Shown piece after piece: positions 49,997 through 60,181 of a stretch of DNA of 64,000 nucleotides. Each line of letters begins with the position of its first letter. Positions within the stretch are counted from its first letter, which is position 1. The notes beneath the pieces were generated by a model that was not told where the DNA came from, did not search any database, and saw nothing but the letters and a program-made list of their open reading frames with translations. The DNA lies in assembly GCF_000220705.2 (NCBI RefSeq), contig NZ_CP023202.1, positions 2,976,001-3,040,000 on the forward strand, given 5' to 3'. The translations under genes were made by a program, and so were the position numbers. This DNA comes from Streptomyces xinghaiensis S187. Its GTDB lineage: Bacteria; Actinomycetota; Actinomycetes; Streptomycetales; Streptomycetaceae.

Positions 49997-52602
49997 GAGC
50001 GCACCTCCTCGGCTTCGGTGCCCGCCGCGGCGGTGGCCGCGGAGAGCCGGACGACCTCACCGGGGCGGGCCCCGGTGTCGGCCAGGACGCCGCCGCCCGT
50101 GGAGTTCAGCGGCAGCCAGACGACGCGGTCGGGCATCTCCGTGATCCGCAGCGGCAGTTCGGTCGAGCCGCCCGGTCCGGAGACCCGCAGCGGCTCCCCC
50201 TCGGCGATCCCGGCCTCGGCGGCCGTGGCCGCGGAGAGCCGGGCGACCGCTTCGTGCCGGGTGCCGGCCAGCGCCTCGTCACCGACCTGCAGGACGCCCT
50301 GGTCGAGCAGGAGCCGGTGACCGGCGAGGACCGCCTCGCCCGCGGACGGGCGGGTCGCGGACCGCGTGGTGCCGCCCGCCGGGCCGCCGTAGTCGGAGTC
50401 CCCGGGTCCGGCGGGCACGGCACCGGCCCAGCCGCCGAGCCGGTCCATCTCCCGGCGCACGGCGAGCAGATCGGGCAGGGCGAGCCGGGCCGCGGACCGC
50501 TCGGTGGAGCGCTCGCCGTCACCGGCGCCGAGGTCCGCGAGGGTGTCCGCGAGCATGTGCAGCACGCGGCTGTCGGGGACGACGTGGCGTCGGGTCATCT
50601 GGTCGGGCTTGATGGACGCCTCGAACATGCGCGCCCGGCCCTCCCAGTTGAGGAAGGTGCCGGCCTTCTCCGCGACGGCGGCGACCGGCAGGACCACGTC
50701 GGCCCGCTCGGTGACCTCCGACGGCCGCAGCTCCAGGCTGACCAGGAAGCCCACCTCGTCCAGGGCCCGCCGGGCCGCCGCCGGGTCCGGGAGGTCCGCG
50801 ACCTCCACTCCGCCGACGAGCAGCGCGGCCAGTCCGCCGGTGGTCGCGGCCTCGATGATCTCGCCGGTGTCCCGGCCGAGGCGGTGCGGCAGTCCGGCGG
50901 CGGAGACGCCCCAGGCGGCGGCGGTCTCCTCACGGGCGCGCGGGTCGGTGGCCGGGCGGCCGCCGGGCAGCAGCCCGGGCAGGGCACCGGCCTCGACCGC
51001 GCCCCGCTCCCCGGCCCGGCGCGGAATCCACACCAGCCGGGCGCCGGTGGCCGTCGCGGCCCGTACGGCGGCGGAGAGCGCGCCCGGGGAGGCGGCCAGC
51101 CGTTCGCCGACGACGATGACGGCGCCCTCGGCGCGCAGCGCGTCGGCGGCGGCCTCGCCGTCCGCCTCCAGGCCGATCCGCCCGGCGAGGGCGTCCAGCC
51201 ACTCCGCCTCGGTGCCCGGCGCGGCCGGCAGCAGTATGCCGCCGGCCTTGGTCAGGCCCGGGGTGGCGTAGGGCGCCAGGGAGAAGGTCTTCTGGCCGTG
51301 CTTGCGCATGGCCTTGCGGAGCCGCAGGAAGACCCCGGGGGCCTCCTCCTCGGACTCGAAGCCGGCCAGCAGGACGGCGGGCGCCTTCTCCAGCGCGGTG
51401 TACGTGACACCGGTGCCGTCGAGGTCCGTGCCGCGTCCGGCGACCCGGGAGGCCAGGAAGTCGGCCTCCTCGGCGCTGTGGACCCGGGCGCGGAAGTCGA
51501 TGTCGTTGGTGTCGAGGGCGATCCGGGCGAACTTGGCGTACGCGTAGGCGTCCTCGGCGGTGAGCCGGCCGCCGGTCAGCACACCGGTGCGGCCGCGGGC
51601 GGCGGCGAGCCCGCGGGCCGCCGCCTCCAGCGCCTCCGGCCAGCTCGCCGGCTCCAGTTCACCGCTCTCGGCGCTGCGCACCAGCGGGGTGGTGAGCCGC
51701 TCCGGCCGCTGGGCGTAGCGGAAGGCGAAGCGGCCCTTGTCGCACAGCCACTCCTCGTTGACCTCCGGGTCGTGGCCCGCGAGCCGCCGCATGACCTTGC
51801 CGCGCCGGTGGTCGGTGCGGGTCGCGCAGCCGCCCGCGCAGTGCTCGCAGACGCTGGGCGAGGAGATCAGGTCGAACGGGCGGGCGCGGAAGCGGTACGC
51901 GGCCGAGGTGAGCGCGCCGACCGGGCAGATCTGGATGGTGTTGCCGGAGAAGTAGGACTGGAACGGGACGTCCTCGCCGGTGCCGATCTGCTGCAGCGCG
52001 CCGCGCTCCAGCAGTTCGATCATCGGATCGCCGGCGATCTCCTTGGAGAAGCGGGTGCAGCGGGCGCAGAGGACGCAGCGCTCGCGGTCCAGCAGCACCT
52101 GGGTGGAGATCGGGACGGGCTTGTCGTACGTCCGCTTCTGCCCGTCGAAGCGGGTGTCGGCCTGGCCGGTGCTCATCGCCTGGTTCTGCAGCGGGCACTC
52201 GCCGCCCTTGTCGCAGACGGGGCAGTCCAGCGGGTGGTTGATGAGGAGGAACTCCATCATCCCGCGCTGGCTCTTCTCGGCGACGGGTGAGGTGAGCTGA
52301 GTCTTCACCACCATCCCGTCCGTACAGGTGATCGTGCAGGAGGCCATGGGCTTGCGCTGGCCCTCGACCTCGACCAGGCACTGGCGGCAGGCACCGACCG
52401 GATCGAGGAGGGGGTGGTCGCAGAACCGCGGGATCTCGATGCCCAGTTCCTCGGCGGCGCGGATGACGAGCGTGCCCTTGGGCACGCTGGTCGTGATGCC
52501 GTCGATGGTGAGCGTGACGAGGTCCTCCGGCGGCACGGCCGCCTCACCGCTCCCGGAGGACCCGGTGGAGCCGCTGTTGGACGCTGCGGCGGTGACGGTC
52601 AT
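49993..52602 (-). CDS. nuoG: NADH-quinone oxidoreductase subunit G
   Basis: An 869-residue subunit with the largest share of iron-sulfur clusters. In order: [2Fe-2S] N1b (RFCDHPLLDPVGACRQCLVE plus a later Cys), His/Cys N5 (NHPLDCPVCDKGGECPLQ), N4 (CVLCARCTRFS with TIQICPVGAL), and the extra N7 site (VCEHCAGGCATRTDH with a distal Cys in LCDKGRFAF). A molybdopterin-oxidoreductase-like region without cofactor-specific motifs forms the rest. N7 is found in only some bacterial NuoG. ATG at 52602 overlaps nuoF (ATGA). Role: electron path from NADH module towards quinone. Confidence 0.97.
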   Translation of the reverse strand: MTVTAAASNSGSTGSSGSGEAAVPPEDLVTLTIDGITTSVPKGTLVIRAAEELGIEIPRFCDHPLLDPVGACRQCLVEVEGQRKPMASCTITCTDGMVVKTQLTSPVAEKSQRGMMEFLLINHPLDCPVCDKGGECPLQNQAMSTGQADTRFDGQKRTYDKPVPISTQVLLDRERCVLCARCTRFSKEIAGDPMIELLERGALQQIGTGEDVPFQSYFSGNTIQICPVGALTSAAYRFRARPFDLISSPSVCEHCAGGCATRTDHRRGKVMRRLAGHDPEVNEEWLCDKGRFAFRYAQRPERLTTPLVRSAESGELEPASWPEALEAAARGLAAARGRTGVLTGGRLTAEDAYAYAKFARIALDTNDIDFRARVHSAEEADFLASRVAGRGTDLDGTGVTYTALEKAPAVLLAGFESEEEAPGVFLRLRKAMRKHGQKTFSLAPYATPGLTKAGGILLPAAPGTEAEWLDALAGRIGLEADGEAAADALRAEGAVIVVGERLAASPGALSAAVRAATATGARLVWIPRRAGERGAVEAGALPGLLPGGRPATDPRAREETAAAWGVSAAGLPHRLGRDTGEIIEAATTGGLAALLVGGVEVADLPDPAAARRALDEVGFLVSLELRPSEVTERADVVLPVAAVAEKAGTFLNWEGRARMFEASIKPDQMTRRHVVPDSRVLHMLADTLADLGAGDGERSTERSAARLALPDLLAVRREMDRLGGWAGAVPAGPGDSDYGGPAGGTTRSATRPSAGEAVLAGHRLLLDQGVLQVGDEALAGTRHEAVARLSAATAAEAGIAEGEPLRVSGPGGSTELPLRITEMPDRVVWLPLNSTGGGVLADTGARPGEVVRLSAATAAAGTEAEEVRS

Positions 52603-53984
52603 GCGTTCACCTCCAGGTGAGAGGTCGAGGGGCCGTCGGCCCAGAGGGTGGAGCGGGCGGGGTCGAAGGGGCAGCCCCGGCCGGTGATGTGCTGCTCGTA
52701 CTCCTCGCGGAAGTACTGGAGCGAGGAGAAGATCGGGCTGGCGGCGCCGTCCCCGAGCGCGCAGAACGCCTTGCCGTTGATGTTGTCGGCGATGTCGTTC
52801 AGCTTGTCGAGGTCGGAGATCCGGCCCTTGCCGGCCTCGATGTCCCGCATGAGCTGGACGAGCCAGTAGGTGCCCTCGCGGCAGGGGGTGCACTTGCCGC
52901 AGGACTCGTGGGCGTAGAACTCGGTCCAGCGGGTGACGGCGCGGACCACGCAGGTGGTCTCGTCGAAGCACTGGAGCGCCTTGGTGCCGAGCATGGAGCC
53001 GGCGGCGCCGACGCCCTCGTAGTCGAGGGGGACGTCGAGGTGCTCGTCGGTGAGGAGCGGGGTGGAGGAGCCGCCGGGCGTCCAGAACTTCAGCCGGTGG
53101 CCGGGGCGCATCCCGCCGCTCATGTCGAGGAGCTGGCGCAGGGTGATGCCGAGCGGGGCCTCGTACTGGCCGGGGCGGGCCACGTGCCCGGAGAGCGAGT
53201 AGAGCGTGAAGCCCGGGGACTTCTCGCTGCCCATCGAGCGGAACCACTCCTTGCCGCGGGCGAAGATGGCGGGCACGGAGGCGATGGACTCGACGTTGTT
53301 CACCACGGTGGGGCAGGCGTAGAGGCCGGCGACCGCGGGGAACGGGGGCCGCAGCCGGGGCTGGCCGCGGCGGCCCTCCAGGGAGTCCAGCAGCGCCGTC
53401 TCCTCACCGCAGATGTACGCGCCGGCGCCGGCGTGCACGGTGATGTCGAGGTTCTTGCCGCTGCCGAGCGCGTCCGGGCCGAGGATGCCCGCCGCGTACG
53501 CCTCGCGCACCGCCTCGTGGAGCCGGCGCAGGACGGGGACCGTCTCGCCGCGCAGATAGATGAAGGCGTGGCTGGAGCGGATCGCGTGGCAGGCGATCAC
53601 GATGCCCTCGATGAGGGAGTGCGGGTTGGCGAAGAGGAGCGGGATGTCCTTGCAGGTGCCGGGCTCCGACTCGTCGGCGTTGACGACGAGGTAGTGCGGC
53701 TTGCCGTCGCCCTGCGGGATGAACTGCCACTTCATCCCGGTGGGGAAGCCGGCGCCGCCGCGGCCGCGGAGGCCGGCCTCCTTGACGTACGCGATGACGT
53801 CGTCGGGGTCCATGGCGAGGGCCTTGCGCAGCCCCTCGTAGCCCTCGTGGCGGCGGTAGGTCTCCAGCGTCCAGGACTCGGGTTCGTCCCAGAACGCGGA
53901 GAGCACCGGGGAGAGGAGCTTCTCGTGGCCCATCCCGTCTCCGTTCCCGTTCCCGTTCTCGTCGGTGCGGGCGGACTCGGTCAT
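52599..53984 (-). CDS. nuoF: NADH-quinone oxidoreductase subunit F (NADH/FMN-binding)
   Basis: A 461-residue subunit where NADH is oxidised. FMN/NADH sites: GLRGRGGAGFPTGMKW (about 71-86), GAGAYICGEETALLDSLEG and NADESEPGTCKD. The N3 [4Fe-4S] ligands are in SCGKCTPCREGTYW and the later Cys in NGKAFCALGDGA. ATG at 53984 overlaps nuoE by 4 bases. Confidence 0.97.
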   Translation of the reverse strand: MTESARTDENGNGNGDGMGHEKLLSPVLSAFWDEPESWTLETYRRHEGYEGLRKALAMDPDDVIAYVKEAGLRGRGGAGFPTGMKWQFIPQGDGKPHYLVVNADESEPGTCKDIPLLFANPHSLIEGIVIACHAIRSSHAFIYLRGETVPVLRRLHEAVREAYAAGILGPDALGSGKNLDITVHAGAGAYICGEETALLDSLEGRRGQPRLRPPFPAVAGLYACPTVVNNVESIASVPAIFARGKEWFRSMGSEKSPGFTLYSLSGHVARPGQYEAPLGITLRQLLDMSGGMRPGHRLKFWTPGGSSTPLLTDEHLDVPLDYEGVGAAGSMLGTKALQCFDETTCVVRAVTRWTEFYAHESCGKCTPCREGTYWLVQLMRDIEAGKGRISDLDKLNDIADNINGKAFCALGDGAASPIFSSLQYFREEYEQHITGRGCPFDPARSTLWADGPSTSHLEVNA

Positions 53985-54822
53985 CGCCCGCCCTCCTCGG
54001 ACACCGGTCCGGCCGGGTTGGCCGGGTCGGACGCGGCGGTCTTCTGCGGGGCGTCGTGGGAGCTGGGGTGGGTGTCCCGCTCCTCACCGGTGGGTGCCGC
54101 GCCGCGGGACGGCCCGACGGCGCCCGGTTCCGGTTCGCCCTTGGCCAGCCGGAGCCCGGCCAGCGAGGCCGGGCCGGCGCCGCCGCTCTCCGCGACCGCG
54201 CCGGCCCGCTCGTCGGGGAAGCCGGCCAGGATGCGGGCGGTCGCCTTGAAGTCGCAGAGCTTGGCGCCGCGGGTGGGCGCGACCTCGCGGCCGGCCCGCA
54301 GGTCGTCGACGAGGGCCTTGGCGCTGTCCGGGGTCTGGTTGTCGAAGAACTCCCAGTTGACCATCACGACGGGCGCGTAGTCGCAGGCGGCGTTGCACTC
54401 GATGTGCTCCAGGGTGACCTTGCCGTCCTCGGTGGTCTCCTGGTTGCCGACGGCCAGGTGTTCCTTCAGCTCGTCGAAGATCTGGTCGCCGCCCATGACC
54501 GCGCAGAGCGTGTTGGTGCAGACGCCGACCTGGTAGTCGCCGGAGGGCTTGCGGCGGTACATCGTGTAGAAGGTCGAGACGGCGGTGACCTCGGCCGTGG
54601 TCAGCCCGAGCATCTCGGCGCAGAACTTGATGCCGGTGCGGGTGACGTACCCCTCCTCGGACTGCACGAGGTGCAGCAGCGGCAGCAGCGCCGAACGGCT
54701 GTCCGGGTAGCGGGAGATCACCTCCGCGGCGTCCGTCTCCAGCCGGGTGCGGACCTCGGCGGGGTAGTCGGGGGCGGGCATCTCGGGGATGCCGAGCGCC
54801 ACCTCGCGGTTGGCTGGTGTGG

Positions 54823-54826
<4 letters not shown>
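53981..54826 (-). CDS. nuoE: NADH-quinone oxidoreductase subunit E
   Basis: A 281-residue thioredoxin-like [2Fe-2S] subunit (N1a). Ligands are the Cys pair in GVCTNTLCAVMGG and the pair in IECNAACDYAP. The core ends near residue 205; about 75 residues of Pro/Ala/Glu-rich sequence follow. GTG at 54826 overlaps the nuoD stop (GTGA), which fixes the start. Confidence 0.96.
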
Positions 54827-56145
<1,319 letters not shown>

Positions 56146-56254
56146 CGGGTCCCTCCCCGCGTGGTCGTGGCCGGCGTGCCGTGCCCCGTGGGGGCCGCGG
56201 CCGGCGGCTGCTGGTGCTTCTCGGGGGCCGGTCGCCCCCCGGGGATACGCGGCA

Positions 56255-57025
56255 TCAGTGGTACGACCTCCGCTGGTCGGGGGCCGGGATCTGGGCGCCC
56301 TTGTACTCGACGGGGATGCCGCCGAGCGCGTAGTCCTTGCGCTGCGGGTGGCCCTGCCAGTCGTCCGGCATCATGATCCGCGTCAGCGCCGGGTGGCCGT
56401 CGAAGATCATTCCGAAGAAGTCGTAGGCCTCGCGCTCGTGCCAGTCGTTGGTCGGGTAGACCTCGACGATCGAGGGGATGTGCGGGTCGGCGTCCGGGGC
56501 GCTCACCTCCAGCCTGATCACCCGGTTGTGGGTGATGGAGCGCAGGTGGTAGACGGCGTGCAGTTCGCGGCCCTTGTCGTCCGGGTAGTGCACACCGCTG
56601 ACGCCGGTGCAGATCTCGAAGCGGAGCGCCGGGTCGTCGCGCAGGGTGCGGGCCACCCGCGGCAGGTGCTCGCGGGCGATGTGGAAGGTCAGTTCGTCCC
56701 GGTCGACGACGGTCTTCTCGATGGCGTTCTCCGGGACCAGGCCCTGCTCGTCCAGGGCGCCCTCGAGTTCGTCCGCGACCTCGTCGAACCAGCCGCCGTA
56801 CGGGCGGACGGCCGGGCCGGGCAGCCGTACGGTGCGGACCAGGCCGCCGTAGCCGGAGGTGTCGCCGGGGCCGTCGGCGCCGAACATGCCGCGGCGGACG
56901 CCGATGGCCTCGCCGCGGTCGCCGCGGTTGCCGGGCAGGTTCTGGGTGTTGAGGTCCTGGTCGGGGTTGACCCCGCTGGCCCCCGCCTCGCGGCCCGTGG
57001 GGGCGTTCTCGTTCTTCTCGCTCAC
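56255..57025 (-). CDS. nuoC: NADH-quinone oxidoreductase subunit C
   Basis: A 256-residue NuoC. The signature reads NDWHEREAYDFFGMIFDGHP and MMPDDWQGHPQRKDYALG; an N-terminal ~85-residue Asn/Gly-rich region precedes the core. GTG at 57025 overlaps nuoB (GTGA). Unlike NuoC2 it has no long tail. The 109-base gap to nuoD contains no recognised gene. Confidence 0.96.
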   Translation of the reverse strand: MSEKNENAPTGREAGASGVNPDQDLNTQNLPGNRGDRGEAIGVRRGMFGADGPGDTSGYGGLVRTVRLPGPAVRPYGGWFDEVADELEGALDEQGLVPENAIEKTVVDRDELTFHIAREHLPRVARTLRDDPALRFEICTGVSGVHYPDDKGRELHAVYHLRSITHNRVIRLEVSAPDADPHIPSIVEVYPTNDWHEREAYDFFGMIFDGHPALTRIMMPDDWQGHPQRKDYALGGIPVEYKGAQIPAPDQRRSYH

Positions 57026-57576
57026 CTCAGCAGGCCCTTCATCTCGATCGTCGGCAGCGCCTTGAGCGCCGCTTCCTCCGCCTCGCGGGCCGCCTGCTCG
57101 CGGTTGACGCCGAGCTTGGAGCCCTGGACCTTCTCGTGGAGCTTGAGAATGGCGTCCAGCAGCATCTCGGGGCGGGGCGGGCAGCCGGGCAGATAGATGT
57201 CGACGGGGACGATGTGGTCGACGCCCTGCACGATCGCGTAGTTGTTGAACATGCCGCCGCTGGAGGCGCAGACGCCCATGGAGATGACCCACTTGGGGTT
57301 GGGCATCTGGTCGTAGACCTGGCGCAGCACCGGGGCCATCTTCTGGCTCACCCGGCCGGCCACGATCATCAGGTCGGCCTGGCGCGGCGAGCCACGGAAG
57401 ACCTCCATGCCGAAGCGGGCGAGGTCGTAGCGGCCGGCTCCGGTGGTCATCATCTCGATGGCACAGCAGGCGAGTCCGAACGTGGCCGGGAACATCGACG
57501 ACTTGCGGACCCAGCCCGCGGCCTGCTCGACGGTCGTCAGCAGAAAGCCGCTCGGAAGTTTCTCTTCGATACCCAT
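57022..57576 (-). CDS. nuoB: NADH-quinone oxidoreductase subunit B
   Basis: A 184-residue subunit holding cluster N2. Ligands: the Cys pair in FGLACCAIEMMT, Cys in SMGVCASSGG and Cys in LPGCPPRPEM. It is compact, without the tails of NuoB2. It begins 18 bases after nuoA with ATG at 57576. Confidence 0.97.
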   Translation of the reverse strand: MGIEEKLPSGFLLTTVEQAAGWVRKSSMFPATFGLACCAIEMMTTGAGRYDLARFGMEVFRGSPRQADLMIVAGRVSQKMAPVLRQVYDQMPNPKWVISMGVCASSGGMFNNYAIVQGVDHIVPVDIYLPGCPPRPEMLLDAILKLHEKVQGSKLGVNREQAAREAEEAALKALPTIEMKGLLR

Positions 57577-57594
57577 GGCTTCTCCTCCGTTCCC

Positions 57595-57954
57595 CTAGTC
57601 CCAGTCCAGTCCGCCGCGGCGCCAGACATAGGCGTAGGCGACGAAGACGGTGAGCACGAAGAGGAGCATCTCGACGAGTCCGAAAATCCCGAGCATGTCG
57701 AAGGAGACGGCCCAGGGGTAAAGGAAGACGATCTCGATATCGAAAATGATGAAGAGCATCGCCGTCAGGTAGTACTTGATCGGGAACCGGCCGCCGCCGG
57801 CCGGCTGCGGCGTGGGCTCGATCCCGCATTCGTACGCCTCGAGCTTGGCCCGGTTATAGCGCTTCGGGCCGACGATCGACGCCATGACCACGGAGAAGAT
57901 CGCGAAGCCTGCACCGAGGGCGCCGAGCACGAGGATGGGTGCATAGGCGTTCAC
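57595..57954 (-). CDS. nuoA: NADH-quinone oxidoreductase subunit A
   Basis: A 119-residue three-helix subunit, first gene of the 14-gene operon. The conserved loop reads KLEAYECGIEPTPQPAGGG and the second helix FDIEIVFLYPWAVSF. ATG at 57954. A Rex-type operator lies about 94 bases upstream. Confidence 0.97.
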   Translation of the reverse strand: MNAYAPILVLGALGAGFAIFSVVMASIVGPKRYNRAKLEAYECGIEPTPQPAGGGRFPIKYYLTAMLFIIFDIEIVFLYPWAVSFDMLGIFGLVEMLLFVLTVFVAYAYVWRRGGLDWD

Positions 57955-58782
57955 GCTGCTCGCTCCTTCCAGTCGACGGTGACTGCTGCTCCCCCGCCCT
58001 GGGCGGAGGGTGGCCGCACCGTGGCCGCCTCACCAAGATCGTGATTATGTGAGGCAGTTCACAAGCCCAGGCCGAGGGCATCTTATGCCCGGGGCTCTGT
58101 GAGCTGCGACACGGCGGTCACCTCGGCCTTTGTGATCTCCACCACCCGGGCGTCCGGCGGGAAAGCGGAACCCGGAAACGGCCCGCACCCTGTGCGTTTC
58201 CGCGGCCACGGACCGCAATTCCCTCTCCGGTCACCCCAGGTCAGAGCGGTGCTTGCATTATCAAGAACCGCCGTCCCGAAACAAATTGGTGCTGGACGGC
58301 CGGCAAGTGATAGTCACGGTCCGGCCACGGCCGCCGGCGGTCGCCGGCGGGACGCGCCGCCCGCCGGGACATCAAGATCGTTGCTGTGTGCACGGATTCA
58401 CGTACGGCCGCGGCGCCGCTCCCCGGATCACCGCGGGCCGGATTCCGGGGAGCGGCGGGACCGTTCCCACTCCCGCGGTGACGCCCCCCGGCGGCACGCG
58501 GCGCCGCCGGCCGCCCCGGAGGGCCGGAATACGTGACCTTTCCCACGCCGCTTCCGGTGAACGGATACGGCGATTGGCCCGTGCGCCGAGAGGTGATAGA
58601 CCCCGGCGCAAAACGGACGAATCATGGAAACGTCTTGCTCATACCGGGTTTGTGAATCTGCTATCACAGGGCGGTAACGGCAGCCGGAGATCGAATTCCG
58701 GCTATTGCCGTCGCGTACGCGTCAACTGTGTCCCATCCCACTCCTGTTGATCGCGGCGAAGGTCTTTGATAGCCAGGACCCC
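57955..58782. promoter_or_regulatory. divergent upstream region of nuoA and the NlpC/P60 gene
   Basis: 828 bases between divergent genes, with no supported gene. The left 120 bases are the nuo leader and contain the Rex-type site. The right part is less G+C-rich and contains small inverted repeats: GTGATAGTCAC (58307-58317) and TGTGA-N8-TCACA (58652-58669). The region is unusually long for two promoters, so a long 5' leader for the secreted hydrolase is possible. I looked for the conserved core of a ydaO/c-di-AMP riboswitch, which often precedes such genes, and did not recognise one. Confidence 0.55.
58048..58063. promoter_or_regulatory. Rex-type redox operator (ROP) upstream of nuoA
   Basis: TGTGAGGCAGTTCACA matches the streptomycete Rex operator pattern TGTGAAC-N2-GTTCACA at 13 or so positions, with intact TGTGA and TTCACA ends. 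Rex is an NADH/NAD+ sensor known to repress nuo in Streptomyces (established). It is placed 94-109 bases from the nuoA ATG. Confidence 0.75.
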
Positions 58783-59619
58783 ATGGCCCATACCGCTCAC
58801 ATACCCAGCCACCGGAAACCCCGGCGCAACGTCTCCACCAGAACGCTGCGTTCCGGAGTTGCCGGTGGCGTCCTCAGCACCATCGCCGTGACGGCAGCGG
58901 CCTCCTCCGCCAACGCCGCGCCGGCCGCCCAGACGGCCGAGATGCCCACCATCAGCGCCTCGTTCGCCGAGGACGCCGCGATGTCCACCGCCGCCACCCA
59001 GCAGGCGGCCCTGAACCTGGAGATCGCGAGCGAGCGGGACGCCCTCGCCGCCACCGAGAAGAAGGCCGCGAAACAGGCCCGCGCCGAGGCCGAACGGAAG
59101 GCCGAGGCCGAGCGCAAGGCCAAGGCCAGGGCCGCCGCGGAGCGCGCCGAGGCCGCCCGCGAAGCCGCCGCGGAGCGCTCCGACCGCTCCGAGGAGCGCA
59201 CGACGCTCTCCACCGCCACCACGTCCGCCGCGTCCACCGCCTCGTCGGCCGGCTCCTCCGCCACGGGCAGCGCCGCGACCGTGGTGAACTTCGTCAAGGC
59301 CCAGGTCGGCAAGGCGTACGTCAGCGGCGCCGTCGGCCCCTCCGCGTACGACTGCTCGGGCCTGACCACCGCCGCGTTCCGCACCGTGGGCGTCTCCCTG
59401 CCGCGGGTCTCCCAGGACCAGTCGACGGCGGGCACCCCGGTGTCGCTGAACGCCCTCCAGCCGGGCGACATCCTCTACTGGGGCGGCGCCGGCAGCGCGT
59501 ACCACGTGGCCGTCTACATCGGTGACGGCAAGTACGTCGGCGCGCAGAACTCCAGCACGGGCGTCGTCGAGCGCACCCTCGACTGGGACCCGCCGACGGG
59601 CGCCGTCCGCGTCCTCTGA
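58783..59619 (+). CDS. secreted NlpC/P60 peptidoglycan hydrolase with coiled coil
   Basis: A 278-residue exported cysteine peptidase; the family cleaves cell-wall stem peptides. Signal peptide about 1-45 (cleavage near ASSANAAP). Residues 74-140 form an Ala/Glu/Lys/Arg-rich coiled coil, then a Ser/Thr/Ala linker. The catalytic domain (about 165-278) has nucleophile Cys191 (AYDCSGLTTAAF), His241 (AYHVAVYIGDG) and the LQPGDILYWGG block. ATG at 58783 (MAHTAHIPSHRKPRR). It has its own perfect terminator and faces away from the nuo operon. Confidence 0.92.
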   Translation: MAHTAHIPSHRKPRRNVSTRTLRSGVAGGVLSTIAVTAAASSANAAPAAQTAEMPTISASFAEDAAMSTAATQQAALNLEIASERDALAATEKKAAKQARAEAERKAEAERKAKARAAAERAEAAREAAAERSDRSEERTTLSTATTSAASTASSAGSSATGSAATVVNFVKAQVGKAYVSGAVGPSAYDCSGLTTAAFRTVGVSLPRVSQDQSTAGTPVSLNALQPGDILYWGGAGSAYHVAVYIGDGKYVGAQNSSTGVVERTLDWDPPTGAVRVL

Positions 59620-59693
59620 CGCTCCCTCACCCGGCAGCTGTCCGGGGCTCCTCCTGGAGCACCCGGACCCGCCCCGGGGCACGCGGCGCACAA

Positions 59694-59734
59694 GCCAACG
59701 GCCGTCATCCCGTTCGGGGATGACGGCCGTTGGC
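59694..59734. terminator. perfect 18-bp hairpin after the NlpC/P60 gene
   Basis: GCCAACGGCCGTCATCCC (59694-59711) pairs exactly with GGGATGACGGCCGTTGGC (59717-59734), loop GTTCG. It lies 75 bases past the stop. Confidence 0.87.
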
Positions 59735-59849
59735 GCGTCTGGCCGCCGGGACGGGAGGCGCTTGCGCACCTCGGCACCCGGCCGCCCCCTGGCCCGTCGG
59801 CCGACGGCTGGACCGGTGCGTGTGCTGAGCACTGGCCCCGCCATCAGGG

Positions 59850-60077
59850 TCATGATGGCGGAGTGCTCTCACCCCGGTAGTTCCTCTTGTCGAGCAGGAT
59901 GTCGAAGTCCCCCCGGGCGCCCATCTCCCTGAGGCCAGCGAGCGCGTTGGCACGCCTGCGGAACCGAACGACTTCCAGCAGAGCCTCGTTCACCGTGTCG
60001 TGGGCGGCCACGGTCCCGAGGGCTTCGGCGGGTTCGGCCAGTGCGTTGTCATCCACGTCGATCAGCGGCTCGGACAT
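59850..60077 (-). CDS. orphan VapB-like antitoxin-family protein
   Basis: A 75-residue protein resembling the VapB/DUF2191 antitoxin family: LIDVDDNALAEPAEALGTVA (beta strand then helix), HDTVNEALLEVVRFRRRANA (second helix) and LREMGARGDFDILLDKRNY. VapB proteins bind DNA and neutralise PIN-domain RNases. No PIN-domain gene is present on either side, so it is either an orphan, a relic of a lost pair, or an antitoxin for a toxin elsewhere. ATG at 60077 with AGGTGG six bases upstream is preferred over an ATG 12 codons earlier. Confidence 0.72.
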   Translation of the reverse strand: MSEPLIDVDDNALAEPAEALGTVAAHDTVNEALLEVVRFRRRANALAGLREMGARGDFDILLDKRNYRGESTPPS

Positions 60078-60181
60078 CGCCTTCCACCTCATGGCCTGTG
60101 TCTCCACACTCACCCTGTGCGCTCTGTACAGTCATGAGTATGAGCCCGACGGATAACGGGGCGCTTCTCCCATTCCGGACC

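Noticed and set aside
58652..58669. CRP-binding site TGTGA-N8-TCACA
   Set aside because: Spacing is two bases longer than the CRP consensus; kept only as an inverted repeat.
58100..58780. ydaO-type (c-di-AMP) riboswitch before the NlpC/P60 gene
   Set aside because: The conserved core was not recognisable by eye; kept only as a question for a covariance scan.
59640..59850. PIN-domain toxin gene downstream of the orphan VapB-like gene
   Set aside because: No frame on the minus strand shows the PIN acidic residues; the region is the NlpC terminator and low-complexity shadow.
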